This document shows positions 52,993 through 62,280 of a stretch of DNA of 64,000 bases, one piece after another (the first letter of the stretch is position 1; the number at the start of each line of letters is the position of its first letter). Below the pieces are notes generated by a model. It had not been told where the DNA came from, searched no databases, and saw only the letters and a list, made by a program, of their open reading frames with translations. Where the stretch lies: the NCBI GenBank assembly GCA_016220085.1, contig JACRIN010000023.1, positions 35,173-99,172 of the forward strand, in the 5' to 3' direction. Made by a program: the position numbers and the translations under genes. This DNA is from Planctomycetota bacterium (GTDB lineage Bacteria > Planctomycetota > UBA1135 > GCA-002686595).

Positions 52993-54708
52993 TCAGAGCG
53001 TGAGTCGGCGGATCTCGACCACAGGCCCGATCGCCGACGCCCGGAGGATCCGAAGCCACGTCCACGGCGGAGAGGAGCGCGGTTCTAGCTGGTAGCCGAG
53101 CACGTGCGCGCCGCCGCCGAGCTCGTCGCCGGGCTCGATGCGCTCGACGAACACGCCACGACTCGCCAAGGCGTCGCGCAGCTCCCACGCCGATGCGTGG
53201 GCGGCACCCTGCGGAAACTCGATCACGTACAGCCCCCTGCCGAGCGCTTCGAGCACGCGCTCGGGATGACCGACGAGCTCCTTGTAAGGGAGCTTCGCGG
53301 GGGCCGCGAGGTCGCGCAGCGGATACACCGGCTCCGGTCGGTCACTTTCGAGGCGCGTCGCTTGGTAGCAGGTCCACGGCCGCATCGGATTGCGAACACG
53401 CGCGCCGTCGTGCGCGAGGCTCGTCGCGTCGCGAGCCAGAGGCAGATCCAAACTCGCTTGCACGAAGATCGGTGTGTCGCCTCGCACGGCGAGTTCCTCG
53501 ATGCGTCGTGCGGCGAGTTCGAGCGTGTCGGGACTGCTGCACAGCCACGACCAACGCGCGCACAGGGTGAACGGTAGCGCGAGGCCGACGAGGACGGCGA
53601 TGCGCCAACGACCGCCGAGCAGCGCCGTGAGCTTCATCGAGCCCCACGCGGCGAACACGGCGGCGCACGGCACCAGCGGGAGGAAGAACCGCTCGTGGCT
53701 CTTCGCGAAAAGGCCGAACGCGAGCAGGTACGGGAGCACGAACACCAGCACGAGGCCGACCGCGCCGCGCGGTGCCGTCGCCGGTTCGTGCCGCGCCCGA
53801 CCGCGAATCCAAACTCCCGCGGCGAGCAGCACGAGCACGCCGAGGTTCGGTTCGAAGTGGACAACGGTCCTCGCCAGGCTGAGGAACCCGCGACCGTCGA
53901 AGTCCGCGAGATTCACGCGGTGATTCGAGAAGATCAACGTCCCGCTCTCGACGCGCGGGATCCCCCAGCTCGACTCCCGCGTTCCCGAGAGCAGAGTTCC
54001 GTAGAACGCGAGGACCGCGACCGCGAGCGCGACGGCGAGGATCCACGCGCGCCGCTCGAACGGCCGGCGCCGTCCGTCCCGGTCGATGACGCAAACCCAG
54101 GCGAGCACCGGCACGCATGCCCAAGCGCTGTGCAGCGTACCGACGGCGACGCACGCACAAGCCGCGAGCACCACGAGTTCGCGCAGCCGCCCCCGCGCCT
54201 GGAACCGCAACGCCGCGCAGAGGACCAGGGTCACGCAGACGGTCGAGACCGCGTGCGGTCGCGCTTGCGTCGAGAAGAGGAGCACGAGCATGCTGCTCGC
54301 GGAGAGCAAGCTCGCGAACGTGCTCCAGCCCGCCGACAGGAGCTCGCGCGCCAACCACCACGTGGCCGGCACGAGCAGCACGGACACCACCGCGACCACC
54401 GTTCGAACTTCGAGCACGGAGCGCGACGCACGGTCGAGGTGCGTTCGAAGATCGGTGACCGACGACGCGGTCGGCGCGGCGTCCGGCGCAGGCAACAACG
54501 CGGTCAGTCGAGCGAGCGCGCTCGGGTACTGCCGATCACTGTGCCCTTGGTTCGTCGACTGAGAGCCTTCGCGCAGCATCGAAACGTGCACGGGAACGTG
54601 CCCGTCGGGCTCGGGCGCGTAGGGCAAGCCGTGGCTCAACCCCAGCACTCGAACGACGAGCGCGAGGCAACACGCGAGCGACAGCACGAGGGAAGATCGC
54701 GATGACAC
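52993..54708 (-). CDS. Polytopic membrane glycosyltransferase (PMT/GT39-like)
   Basis: The protein has 571 residues (MSSRSSLVLSLACCLALVVR). The first loop has LPYAPEPDGHVPVHVSMLRE, an acidic motif position typical of GT-C enzymes. About ten transmembrane helices follow, then SHERFFLPLVPCAAVFAAWG, the ER/Y-like region seen in mannosyltransferase-type proteins. A C-terminal soluble domain of about 170 residues lies outside the membrane. Such enzymes transfer sugars from polyprenyl phosphates to proteins or glycolipids. A GT2 polyprenyl-phosphate-sugar-synthase-like gene lies upstream on the same strand (55042-55728) and could supply its donor. Confidence 0.82.
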   Translation of the reverse strand: MSSRSSLVLSLACCLALVVRVLGLSHGLPYAPEPDGHVPVHVSMLREGSQSTNQGHSDRQYPSALARLTALLPAPDAAPTASSVTDLRTHLDRASRSVLEVRTVVAVVSVLLVPATWWLARELLSAGWSTFASLLSASSMLVLLFSTQARPHAVSTVCVTLVLCAALRFQARGRLRELVVLAACACVAVGTLHSAWACVPVLAWVCVIDRDGRRRPFERRAWILAVALAVAVLAFYGTLLSGTRESSWGIPRVESGTLIFSNHRVNLADFDGRGFLSLARTVVHFEPNLGVLVLLAAGVWIRGRARHEPATAPRGAVGLVLVFVLPYLLAFGLFAKSHERFFLPLVPCAAVFAAWGSMKLTALLGGRWRIAVLVGLALPFTLCARWSWLCSSPDTLELAARRIEELAVRGDTPIFVQASLDLPLARDATSLAHDGARVRNPMRPWTCYQATRLESDRPEPVYPLRDLAAPAKLPYKELVGHPERVLEALGRGLYVIEFPQGAAHASAWELRDALASRGVFVERIEPGDELGGGAHVLGYQLEPRSSPPWTWLRILRASAIGPVVEIRRLTL

Positions 54709-54814
54709 GGCGGCCGCTCACCAGGCTAGTCGGCCGAGCGCGACCGGGCTCGGGCCGAACGCGATTCGGACGCGAGAACGCGATCGACTCCGTCGTGGAG
54801 CGCGCTATCGCAAC

Positions 54815-54915
54815 CGTGTCGACCGTGCGCCCGCGTCGGCCGTGCACCCGTGTCGACTGTGCACCCGTGTCGCCCGCGCGCAAGTGTCGACCGTGCGACC
54901 GCTTCGACTGTCGAT
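54815..54915. repeat. Degenerate tandem repeat in a spacer
   Basis: The spacer 54709-55041 contains about six loose copies of a 16-17-base unit such as GTGCACCCGTGTCGACT and GTGCGACCGCTTCGACTGT. Nothing else recognisable lies in the spacer; frames through it are Arg/Cys-rich and not gene-like. Confidence 0.6.
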
Positions 54916-55041
54916 GGCTGCGACGCTCGTGTCGGTCACTCGCAGCACCTCCGACGCTTGCCGGTCACCCGCCTCGACCTCCGGCCTGGCGACGCCTCCC
55001 GGCCGAGTTCGGCGCGCGCGAAGCGTGCGGCATGCGCTCGC

Positions 55042-55728
55042 TCAGACGGGCTCTTTGCCGAGCTTCAGCAGCACGCCGGCCTTCAGCTTGAACCAACCCA
55101 CCTTGAAGCCGTCCCACACCGTCACGCCCGGCACGGCGAACGGCACGTTGATCGGCACTTCTTTGATGCGCCAGTTCTTGTTGAGCGCGCGCAGCAAGAG
55201 CTCGCTCTCGATCTCGTAGCCGCGCGAGACGAGCCGTAGCTCCCACAGGTTCTTCGCCTTGAACGCGCGGAAGCCGGACTCGGTGTCGGTCATCCACTTC
55301 CACGTGACCAGGAACGAGATGATCTTCAGACCGAAGTTGCCGAACTTGTTGATCGTCGACGTGCGCAGCGTGCCGAGCATCCGCGAGCCGACCACCATGT
55401 CGGCTTCGCCGTCGAGCAGCGGCTGCAACATGATCGGGATCTCTTCGGGCAGGTGCTGTCCGTCGGAGTCCATCAGGATCACGATGTCGGCGCCGAGCTT
55501 CTTCGTTTCCTCGATGCCCTTGATCACCGCGTAGCCCTTGCCGCGCACCATCTCGGGTTCGGGCACGTGGGCCCCCGCGGCGCGCGCCGCCTCCGCGGTC
55601 TTGTCCTTCGCGCCGTCGGCGGTGACGAGCACGACGTCGACGAACGGCTGCGTGCGCGCGACGATCCCCGCGATCGATTTCTCGAGGTTGTAGGCAGGGA
55701 GGACGGCGATGACCTTGGGCTTCGACAT
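55042..55728 (-). CDS. Family 2 glycosyltransferase (polyprenyl-phosphate sugar synthase-like)
   Basis: The protein has 228 residues (MSKPKVIAVLPAYNLEKSIA). The GT2 A-type fold is shown by VLPAYNLEKSIAGIV, MVRGKGYAVIKGIEETKKLG, DIVILMDSDGQHLPEEIPIM (the DxD-type metal site) and MVVGSRMLG. WMTDTESGFRAFKAKNLWEL and YEIESELLLRAL match DPM1-like enzymes that make dolichyl- or undecaprenyl-phosphate sugars. No membrane anchors follow, so it is a soluble short form. It is upstream of the membrane glycosyltransferase at 52993-54708. Confidence 0.93.
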   Translation of the reverse strand: MSKPKVIAVLPAYNLEKSIAGIVARTQPFVDVVLVTADGAKDKTAEAARAAGAHVPEPEMVRGKGYAVIKGIEETKKLGADIVILMDSDGQHLPEEIPIMLQPLLDGEADMVVGSRMLGTLRTSTINKFGNFGLKIISFLVTWKWMTDTESGFRAFKAKNLWELRLVSRGYEIESELLLRALNKNWRIKEVPINVPFAVPGVTVWDGFKVGWFKLKAGVLLKLGKEPV

Positions 55729-55883
55729 GGGGGCTCTCGTTCGGGCGAGGGGGCGCGGATTCTAGAGGCGAACCGCGCGGATGCACCCATGGGCACTCCG
55801 ATCGAGCGCGCTTGGCGTGCGATCGGCGCGCGATCGGCGTGCGATCGCTCGCCCGCGAGCCTCGTAAGCGGCCGATTCGTCGC

Positions 55884-57119
55884 TCAGCCCGCGCGCACCG
55901 TCGCCACGAAGCCGTGGCCCTGCTTGTCGAGCGCCTTGGACTGCTGCTCGAGCTCCGCCGAAGCTTCGACGAGGTTCGAGAGGCTCTTCTGGATCGCTTT
56001 CGCGGCGTCGGAGACGTCGGCGATGCTCGAGGACACCTCGCGCGTGCGCTCGACCGTGCGGTGCAGACTGACGCTGATCTCGTTGGTCGCCTGCTTCTGC
56101 TGGTTCATCTGCTCGGCGATCGCGCCGGAGATCGAGTTCATGTGGTCGATCGTGCCGCCGATGCGGTCGATCGCGCCGGCGACGTCGTTGGTGCAGAGCT
56201 GGATCGCCTCGACCTGCTCGGTGATCTCCTCGGTGGCTCCGGCGGTCTCCTGCGCGAGCTTCTTGACCTCCTGCGCGACCACGGCGAAGCCGCGACCCGC
56301 CTCACCCGCGCGCGCCGCCTCGATGTTGGCGTTGAGCGCGAGCAGATTGGTCTGCCGCGCGACGTCGTGGATCAGGCGCAGCACGCCGCCGATGCGTTTG
56401 GAGCTCTCGGACAGATTCGCGACGCGCTCGCGGGTCGCCCCGGCCTCCGCGACCGCCGAGGACGCGATCTCGCTCGATTCACCGACCTTGCGCGTGATCT
56501 CCGACGTGGTCGCGGTGAGCTGCTCGGTCGCCGCCGCGATCGCCTCGACATCGCCCGCCATCTGGCGCGCGGAGTCGTCGACCGCGGTCGTCTGCGCGGT
56601 CGTGCGCGCGACGGTTTCCGCGACTTCGCAAGACGTGTCCTTCAACCGGATGACCGACTTCCCGACCGAGGCGACGACGTCGCCGATGAACGTCTCGAAC
56701 TCACCGGCGAGCGCGGTCCGCTTCTGTGTCGCCTGCTCGAGATCCGCCGTTTTGCGCGCCATGTCCTCGTTGGCGGAGTTGATCGTGCGCGCGGCTTGTT
56801 GGAAGCTGCCTTGGAGTCCGCGCAGGACCAGACGACGGTAGAATTTCCCCTTGCTCGCGCAGTCGAGCGCGGCGCGCGCCTCGCGGACGAACGCGTCGAT
56901 CACGTCGAGCGCGTCGTTGACGCGCGTGCACATCGCCGCGAGCTCGGGCTGGTCCGGGAGCTCTAGCAGCCGCTCTTCGAACTCTCCGTGCGCCGCCGCG
57001 TCGCACACCGCGGTCGTGCGCGCGATCCAAGTGCGGTAGAGCGCGACTTCTTCGCGCAAACGTTGGAGCTCGGCGCCGGTCGGATCGGGAGCGAGGAGCT
57101 GCGTCGGTTGGGTCGTCAT
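55884..57119 (-). CDS. Soluble methyl-accepting chemotaxis protein
   Basis: The protein has 411 residues with no transmembrane segment. The N-terminal about 130 residues are helical ([40 protein letters not shown]), resembling receptors that bind PAS partners. The signalling coiled coil has the hairpin tip [20 protein letters not shown], then [20 protein letters not shown], which contacts CheA and CheW. It starts 13 bases after the PAS-domain gene, so the two probably work together as a split Aer-like energy or redox receptor. No CheA or CheW gene is in the window. Confidence 0.94.
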   Translation of the reverse strand: MTTQPTQLLAPDPTGAELQRLREEVALYRTWIARTTAVCDAAAHGEFEERLLELPDQPELAAMCTRVNDALDVIDAFVREARAALDCASKGKFYRRLVLRGLQGSFQQAARTINSANEDMARKTADLEQATQKRTALAGEFETFIGDVVASVGKSVIRLKDTSCEVAETVARTTAQTTAVDDSARQMAGDVEAIAAATEQLTATTSEITRKVGESSEIASSAVAEAGATRERVANLSESSKRIGGVLRLIHDVARQTNLLALNANIEAARAGEAGRGFAVVAQEVKKLAQETAGATEEITEQVEAIQLCTNDVAGAIDRIGGTIDHMNSISGAIAEQMNQQKQATNEISVSLHRTVERTREVSSSIADVSDAAKAIQKSLSNLVEASAELEQQSKALDKQGHGFVATVRAG

Positions 57120-57132
57120 GGGTGCGCCTGGG

Positions 57133-57651
57133 TCAGAGCGTGAACACGAACTCCTCGTACGCGAGCCCGAGCGACTCGAGCTGCTTCACCAACACCGCCG
57201 TCGAGCGTTCGATCGCCTCGCGGTTGTTGCCGCATTGCGCTTCGACGCGCAACAGCGCCTGGTACACGGGCTCGATCTTCGCGAGCGCAGCGCGCTCGGG
57301 CGCGCGACGGTTCGAGTGGTAGCCGACGATCTTGCCGCGCGCGTCGAAGCTCGGCGTGACGTGCGCGAACACCCAGTAGTGGTCGCCGTTCTTCGCGAGG
57401 TTCTTCACGTAGGCGAAGATCTCGCGTCCGTCCTGGATCGTGTCCCAGAGCAACTTGAACACGCACCGCGGCATGTCCGGGTGACGCACGAGACTGTGCG
57501 GTGCGCCGAGCGCCTCGCGCTCGGTGTAGCCCGCGATGCGCAGGAACACGGAGTTCGCGTAGGTGATGCGGCCTTGGACGTCGGTCTTGCTGACGATCAG
57601 ATCGTCGTCGTCGAGGAAGCGCTCGACGCCGGTGGGGGTGGCTCGGGGCAT
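57133..57651 (-). CDS. PAS-domain protein, Aer-like sensor
   Basis: The protein has 172 residues from the ATG at 57651 ([20 protein letters not shown]). The PAS domain (about 12-125) has the Aer-type signature: [40 protein letters not shown] and [20 protein letters not shown], followed by [15 protein letters not shown]. Aer-type PAS domains bind FAD and sense redox state. A C-terminal helical region ([20 protein letters not shown]) may contact the chemoreceptor encoded 13 bases downstream. The frame extends upstream to 57699, but similarity begins here. The upstream spacer to 57938 holds a 16-base perfect palindrome at 57764-57779 and nothing else recognisable. Confidence 0.92.
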   Translation of the reverse strand: MPRATPTGVERFLDDDDLIVSKTDVQGRITYANSVFLRIAGYTEREALGAPHSLVRHPDMPRCVFKLLWDTIQDGREIFAYVKNLAKNGDHYWVFAHVTPSFDARGKIVGYHSNRRAPERAALAKIEPVYQALLRVEAQCGNNREAIERSTAVLVKQLESLGLAYEEFVFTL

Positions 57652-57938
57652 GGCAGACGATCGTGGTGGGCGAAACGGTAGGGGTACGACGACCGCCATC
57701 GGCCGAGGGGGAGGAGCAACATGACCCCGAGCGCGAATCCCCGTTCAAAGTCAGCGCGACTCGCTCGCTCGCGAGCGAGAGACTCGCCTACGCAGAGCGA
57801 GAACGCGCTCGCGCCTCTCCTCGAGCGGGAGCCCCTCCGGCGAGCCAGGCCTCGACCGGGCCGCTTCGCTGCGCCACGCGTCGCTCAGCGGTCGGAAGAG
57901 CTCGAGCGCCGCCTGAGCCTCCTGCTCGCGAGATCAGC

Positions 57939-59477
57939 TCAACCGCCGGCGTGCGCGATCGTGTCCTCTTCCATCTGCAGCGCGAGACGTTGCTTCGAGA
58001 AGCGCCGGCCGAAGACCGCTTCGCGGACCTTGAGCGTCGTCTTCGAAGACACGCGGCGCAGCAAGTCGAACGGCGGGAACGTGCCGAGCGTCGCCGTCTT
58101 GGTCGCCTGCGCGACCGTCTGGTTCTGCTCGCAGACCAAGTACTCCGTCCACAAGAGGTACATCGCGAGGTAGAGCTTCGACAGCATCCGCGCCTTGATC
58201 GCCGGCCGCACGAGCGGCATCAGCGACGGGAAACGCACGATGATCGGGAAGAGCTTGTGCAGGTTCTCGATCTCGTGGCGGCGCTCGAAGGCGATCGACG
58301 TCGTGCGATTGAACTTCTCGGGGAACGCATCGAACTCGTCGACGGCGAAGCCCATGTCGCGCGTGATGTCGTTGATGTCGGTCTCCGGGTACGGCTGGAG
58401 CAGGCTGCACAGCGGATGGTCGACCTTGCAATCGACGTTGAGCTGCAGCGTCGCGAGCTCGTCTTCCAACGTCGCGCCGGGCGCGCCGAGCAAGTTGAGC
58501 GTCGTCAGTCGGATTCCCTGGTTCTTGATGTACCGCGACGAGTTCTTGAGATCGTCGAGCGAGGTCCCCTTGCGGTAGATCTTGTTGCGCACGTGATCGC
58601 TGGCTGCCTCGAACGCGAGGCGCGCGGAGATGCAACCGGCGCGCTTCAGCTGCGTCATGTGCTCGGGCTTGGTCAAGTTCGTGCGCAGGATCACGTCGAA
58701 CGGCAAGCCGACGGCCTTCGGATAGACCTCGCAGAACTCGTCGAGCCACTGCTCGTCGACGTTGAAGATGTCGTCGAGGAAGTGGATGAACTTCAGCGGG
58801 TACCGAGAGCGGACGTCGTCGATCTCTTGGATGACGTGCGCGACGGAGCGCTTGCGCAGGTACTCCTTGGGCTTGGCGTGGTAGAGCTTGTCGCGCCACG
58901 CGTGGTGGAAGCAGAACGAGCAGTTGTAGAGGCAACCGCGCTGCGTGAGGAAGATCTTGCGATCACAGTCGCGGTAGATCTGCCCGGCGGCGTAGATCGG
59001 CTCGCGATCGGGCAAGCCCAACGCGTCGAGGTTCGCGGCGAGCGGCCGCAGCACGTTGTCGACTCGCACGCCGTCGCGTGCGAACGAGAGGTTCGCGACC
59101 GTGTACGGGTCGTCGCCTCGTTCGAGGCGGGTCGCGAGCTCGGGAACAGCTTGCTCGCCCTCGCCGCGGCAGATGAAGTCGACGCCGTTCTCGAGCACCA
59201 CGTCGGGCACGAACGTCGCGTGCGGCCCTCCCCAGATCGTCGGCGCTCCGGTGAGCTCTTTCGCGCGCTCCGCGACCTTCAAGTAGAAGCGGTGATCACC
59301 GGTCGTCACGGAGAACGCCACCAGGCCCGGATTCGACGCCTTCAGCCGCGACTCCCACTCGGGGTCCGGAAGGAACTGCACCTGCGCTTCGTGGCCGGCA
59401 TCCTTCAGCGCGCGGGAGAGCCAGGCGATCCCGAGCATCTCTTGAGGCAGGAACTTCTGGAGGAAGACGACGCGCAT
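57939..59477 (-). CDS. B12-binding-domain radical SAM protein
   Basis: The protein has 512 residues from the ATG at 59477 (MRVVFLQKFLPQEMLGIAWL). The N-terminal cobalamin-binding Rossmann-like domain (about 1-140) has LVAFSVTTGDHRFYLKVAER and TIWGGPHATFVPD, without the canonical DxHxxG. The radical SAM domain has the cluster motif RGCLYNCSFCFHH (CX3CX2C), FIHFLDDIFNVDEQWLDEFC and ISARLAFEAASDHVRNKIYR. The C-terminal helices include a membrane-proximal-looking segment (LYLAMYLLWTEYLVCEQNQT). Such enzymes modify lipids, hopanoids or secondary metabolites. The substrate cannot be told. It stands alone between spacers. Confidence 0.93.
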   Translation of the reverse strand: MRVVFLQKFLPQEMLGIAWLSRALKDAGHEAQVQFLPDPEWESRLKASNPGLVAFSVTTGDHRFYLKVAERAKELTGAPTIWGGPHATFVPDVVLENGVDFICRGEGEQAVPELATRLERGDDPYTVANLSFARDGVRVDNVLRPLAANLDALGLPDREPIYAAGQIYRDCDRKIFLTQRGCLYNCSFCFHHAWRDKLYHAKPKEYLRKRSVAHVIQEIDDVRSRYPLKFIHFLDDIFNVDEQWLDEFCEVYPKAVGLPFDVILRTNLTKPEHMTQLKRAGCISARLAFEAASDHVRNKIYRKGTSLDDLKNSSRYIKNQGIRLTTLNLLGAPGATLEDELATLQLNVDCKVDHPLCSLLQPYPETDINDITRDMGFAVDEFDAFPEKFNRTTSIAFERRHEIENLHKLFPIIVRFPSLMPLVRPAIKARMLSKLYLAMYLLWTEYLVCEQNQTVAQATKTATLGTFPPFDLLRRVSSKTTLKVREAVFGRRFSKQRLALQMEEDTIAHAGG

Positions 59478-59513
59478 GACGAGGTGCCGATCGAGGTTTG
59501 GTGGCCGTCGCCG

Positions 59514-59547
59514 AAAAGGGGCGCGAGCGGGCAATCGGCTCGCGCCC
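59514..59547 (-). terminator. Rho-independent terminator after the hemerythrin gene
   Basis: On the minus strand a 10-base perfect stem (GGGCGCGAGC with GCTCGCGCCC, loop of nine) is followed by C and four T. It lies 82 bases after the hemerythrin stop and before the radical SAM gene, isolating the two. Confidence 0.72.
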
Positions 59548-59628
59548 TCGCAACGCTACACCCGACTCGTCGCGCGTGGCGCCGAGTACGCACGTCAGCC
59601 TCCGACGGCGCACGCGATGCGGCGAAGC

Positions 59629-60252
59629 TCAGTGGCAGCTTCCGTGCGCGCCGTGGCAACAACCGCCGGCGGTCGCGGGGGTTCGTTGCGCCGCGGGCGT
59701 CACGCCGTAGCGCTCCGCGAGCCGCGCGGCGAGCTTCTCCATCTCTTGGTGCGTCCCCGCGTCCAGATCGGTGACTTCGAAGCGCTGGAACGCCGCCAGG
59801 AGCTGCGTGCGGTCCTCGTCGCGCAACATCGCCTCCGCCATCGGGAACAGCACGCCGTCCTCCTTCGCGATGTGCTCGCGCAAGAGCTCGACGTACTCGG
59901 CGGCGCGGTCGGCGAACGTCCCCGCGGCAGCGCGATCACCGCGCTCGAACGCTTCGACGGCGGCGAGCATGTCGCGCACGTAGCGCCGCCCGAGCTCGTG
60001 CTCGTCGAGCATCACCGCGACCGGTCCGACGCCGCGCGGCATGCCGCGCTCGTAGATCTTCGTGAAGAGCAGGTCCTCTTCCTTCCCGTGGTGGCAGCGG
60101 TCCGCGAAGTTGCAGATGAAGGTCAGCGCGGACTTCGCCGACTCGAGTTCGATCACGCCGGTGCGGCGCGTGTCGGCGAACAGGTGCTCGAGCGCGTCCA
60201 AAACGACTTCGATGACGCGGTGCTCGGCGGAGAGTATGTCAGTGGGTTTCAT
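59629..60252 (-). CDS. Hemerythrin-domain protein with Cys/His-rich tail
   Basis: The protein has 207 residues from the ATG at 60252 (MKPTDILSAEHRVIEVVLDA). Di-iron ligands are seen in AEHRVIE, CHHGKEEDLLF, LDEHELGR and LREHIAKEDGVLFP, the standard hemerythrin HHE set in a four-helix bundle. The C-terminus ends GGCCHGAHGSCH, an unusual Cys/His cluster that may bind metal. Hemerythrin proteins bind O2 or handle NO or iron-sulfur repair. The Crp/Fnr regulator 140 bases upstream on the same strand may control it in response to oxygen or NO. Confidence 0.93.
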   Translation of the reverse strand: MKPTDILSAEHRVIEVVLDALEHLFADTRRTGVIELESAKSALTFICNFADRCHHGKEEDLLFTKIYERGMPRGVGPVAVMLDEHELGRRYVRDMLAAVEAFERGDRAAAGTFADRAAEYVELLREHIAKEDGVLFPMAEAMLRDEDRTQLLAAFQRFEVTDLDAGTHQEMEKLAARLAERYGVTPAAQRTPATAGGCCHGAHGSCH

Positions 60253-60392
60253 GGGGCTCGTTTCGTGGAAGGCACTCGACTCCTCGCGAGCGCACAACCC
60301 GAGCATCGACCGACGCCGCGAAATCGCCCTTGACCACGGTCAAGCGGCCGCGGAATCCGGACCGACCTCCGCCCGACGCGCTTCCGCGCTGC

Positions 60393-61091
60393 TCACTCGT
60401 CGCGGTCGGCGATCGCGAGGAGGATCCGGGTGTCGAGCAGGTCGAGCGTCCGCCCCTTCGACCTGATCAGCCCGCGGTCCTGCCACCGGCGCAGCAGCCT
60501 GGACAGAGTCTCGGGCGCGATCGCGAGGTGCGCGGCGAGGTCCTTCTTCGCGAGCGGGAGTTGGACGACCAGATGCTCGTGAGTGCCTTGGGCCGGCAGC
60601 TTCATCAAGTAGTGCGCGAGCCGAGCGGGCGCGCTGGCGATCGAAAGCTCCTCGATCCGCTCGACCAAGCCGAGCAAGCGCATCGAGAGCGAGCTGACGA
60701 TCGCGATCGAGAGCCGCGGTTCGCCTTTCAAGAGTTCCAGGAAGCGCGCGTCGACCGCGACGAGCTCTGTCGGCGACTCCAGCGCGATCGCGTTGACCGG
60801 ATAGCGTCCGATCGAGAGCACCGCGGGCTCCGCGAAGCTCTGACCCGCTCGCAGGTGATGGACGACCTGCTCGCGCCCGTCCGGCGTCGCGCGATACACG
60901 CGCACCGAGCCACAGCGGACGACGAAGAACGCGCGGGCCTTGTCGCCGTGTAAGAAGATCGTCTCCGCGCGCTCGAAGGACCGGAGCTCCGCGCACGCGA
61001 CGACGCGCTCGAAGAGCTCGCTGTCGAGCGCTTGGAAGTGCGGCAGGGCTCTCAGCGCCTCGCGGATCGCGTCGGTCATCGTGCGAACCAT
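60393..61091 (-). CDS. Crp/Fnr-family transcriptional regulator
   Basis: The protein has 232 residues from the ATG at 61091 (MVRTMTDAIREALRALPHFQ); the ATG at 61079 is an equal candidate. The cNMP-binding fold is clear (ETIFLHGDKARAFFVVRCGS, VRVYRATPDGREQVVHHLRA, GQSFAEPAVLSIGRYPVNAI). The C-terminal HTH is in LAKKDLAAHLAIAPETLSRL with LLRRWQDRGLIRSKG. The N-terminal cysteine cluster of FNR is absent, so it is closer to DNR/NnrR or Crp types, which sense NO or other signals. It is next to the hemerythrin gene, a common partner of such regulators. Confidence 0.93.
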   Translation of the reverse strand: MVRTMTDAIREALRALPHFQALDSELFERVVACAELRSFERAETIFLHGDKARAFFVVRCGSVRVYRATPDGREQVVHHLRAGQSFAEPAVLSIGRYPVNAIALESPTELVAVDARFLELLKGEPRLSIAIVSSLSMRLLGLVERIEELSIASAPARLAHYLMKLPAQGTHEHLVVQLPLAKKDLAAHLAIAPETLSRLLRRWQDRGLIRSKGRTLDLLDTRILLAIADRDE

Positions 61092-61350
61092 CCTAGGGAC
61101 GTCCGCGCGGACCGGGAAACGCGCCGTCGCGGGCCGCGGCGTGCCCGGCGCGGCGCAACCGGTTTCCAAGTCGTCGCGCGGCGCGGCGCGCGCGATCGAC
61201 ACCGCGAGTTGCTTTCGCACGTTCGCCGGCCGGTTTGGAGCCCGCGCGCTCGCTCCGTACCATCCCCTTTCTCCGCCGACCGCCTGCCCGCGCCGACCGA
61301 CTTCTCGCTCGGTGCGTTCGTTCGAGCGAGTCGCGCGTTGCTCCCCCACC

Positions 61351-62280
61351 ATGAGCGAGCCCGTATTGGTCCTCGATCGCCTGAAGAAGACCTTCGGCGA
61401 CTTCACGGCCGTCCACGAGATGTCGCTGACCGTGCCGCGCGGCAGTGTGTACGGCTTCCTCGGCCCGAACGGCGCCGGGAAGACGACGACGCTGCGCATG
61501 ACGCTCGCGATCTACGCGCCGACCTCCGGGTCGATCTCGATCCTCGGACACCCCTCCGCGCTCGAGGTGCGCGACCGCATCGGGTACCTGCCCGAGGAGA
61601 AGGGGCTCTACAAGAAGATGACCGGGCGAGACCTCATCGCGTACTTCGCATCGCTGAAAGGCATGAAGGGCCGCGACGCGCGGGTCCGTGCGGGCGAGTT
61701 GCTCGACAAGTACGGCCTCGGCGAGTTCAAGGATCGCAAGTGCGAGGCGCTGTCGAAGGGCATGGGCCAGAAGGTCCAGGTGCTGGCTTCGATCGCCCAC
61801 CGGCCGGAGTTCGTGATCTTCGACGAGCCCTTCTCCGGACTCGATCCGGTCAACCAACAGGTGCTCGAGGACGTGATCCGCGACCTCCAACGCGATGGGA
61901 CGACGATCATCTTCTCGACGCACATCATGGAGCACGCTGAACGGCTCTGCGATCGACTGGTGCTGATCGCGCGCGGTCGAATGCTCTTCGACGGCACCGT
62001 GCCGGAAGCGCGGCGAATGATCCCGCGTCGACTGATCATCCAGACCCAGGTCAATCCCGAGGCGCTGCGCCACGTCACCGGCGTCACCGGACTGCGAGCA
62101 CTCGGCAAGGACGACAAGTTCGAAGTCACGCTCGCCGAAGGTGCGGACGCCGACCGCGTGCTCGCCGCATGCTTCCAGAACGGAATCAGCCTGCGCTCGT
62201 TCGATCGCAGCGAGCCCAACTTGCGCGACGTGTTCTTGAAGCTCGTCGGCGCCGAAGACGCGGAAGAGGTGCTCTCGTGA
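61351..62280 (+). CDS. ABC transporter ATP-binding protein, NatA-like
   Basis: The protein has 309 residues from the ATG at 61351 (MSEPVLVLDRLKKTFGDFTA). Walker A GPNGAGKTT, signature LSKGMGQKVQVLASIAHRP and Walker B FVIFDEPFSGLDP are intact, with switch STHIMEHAERLCDRLVLI. LSKGMGQKVQ and the C-terminal domain (RRLIIQTQVNPEALRHVTGV, FDRSEPNLRDVFLKLVGAED) match NatA/DrrA-like exporters. The gene ends by overlapping the permease start (GTGA). The spacer 61092-61350, divergent from the Crp/Fnr gene, should hold its promoter. Confidence 0.95.
   Translation: MSEPVLVLDRLKKTFGDFTAVHEMSLTVPRGSVYGFLGPNGAGKTTTLRMTLAIYAPTSGSISILGHPSALEVRDRIGYLPEEKGLYKKMTGRDLIAYFASLKGMKGRDARVRAGELLDKYGLGEFKDRKCEALSKGMGQKVQVLASIAHRPEFVIFDEPFSGLDPVNQQVLEDVIRDLQRDGTTIIFSTHIMEHAERLCDRLVLIARGRMLFDGTVPEARRMIPRRLIIQTQVNPEALRHVTGVTGLRALGKDDKFEVTLAEGADADRVLAACFQNGISLRSFDRSEPNLRDVFLKLVGAEDAEEVLS

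Noticed and set aside
57764..57779. Terminator at the perfect palindrome downstream of the radical SAM gene
   Set aside because: The stem is good but no T run follows on either strand, so it was mentioned only as a palindrome.
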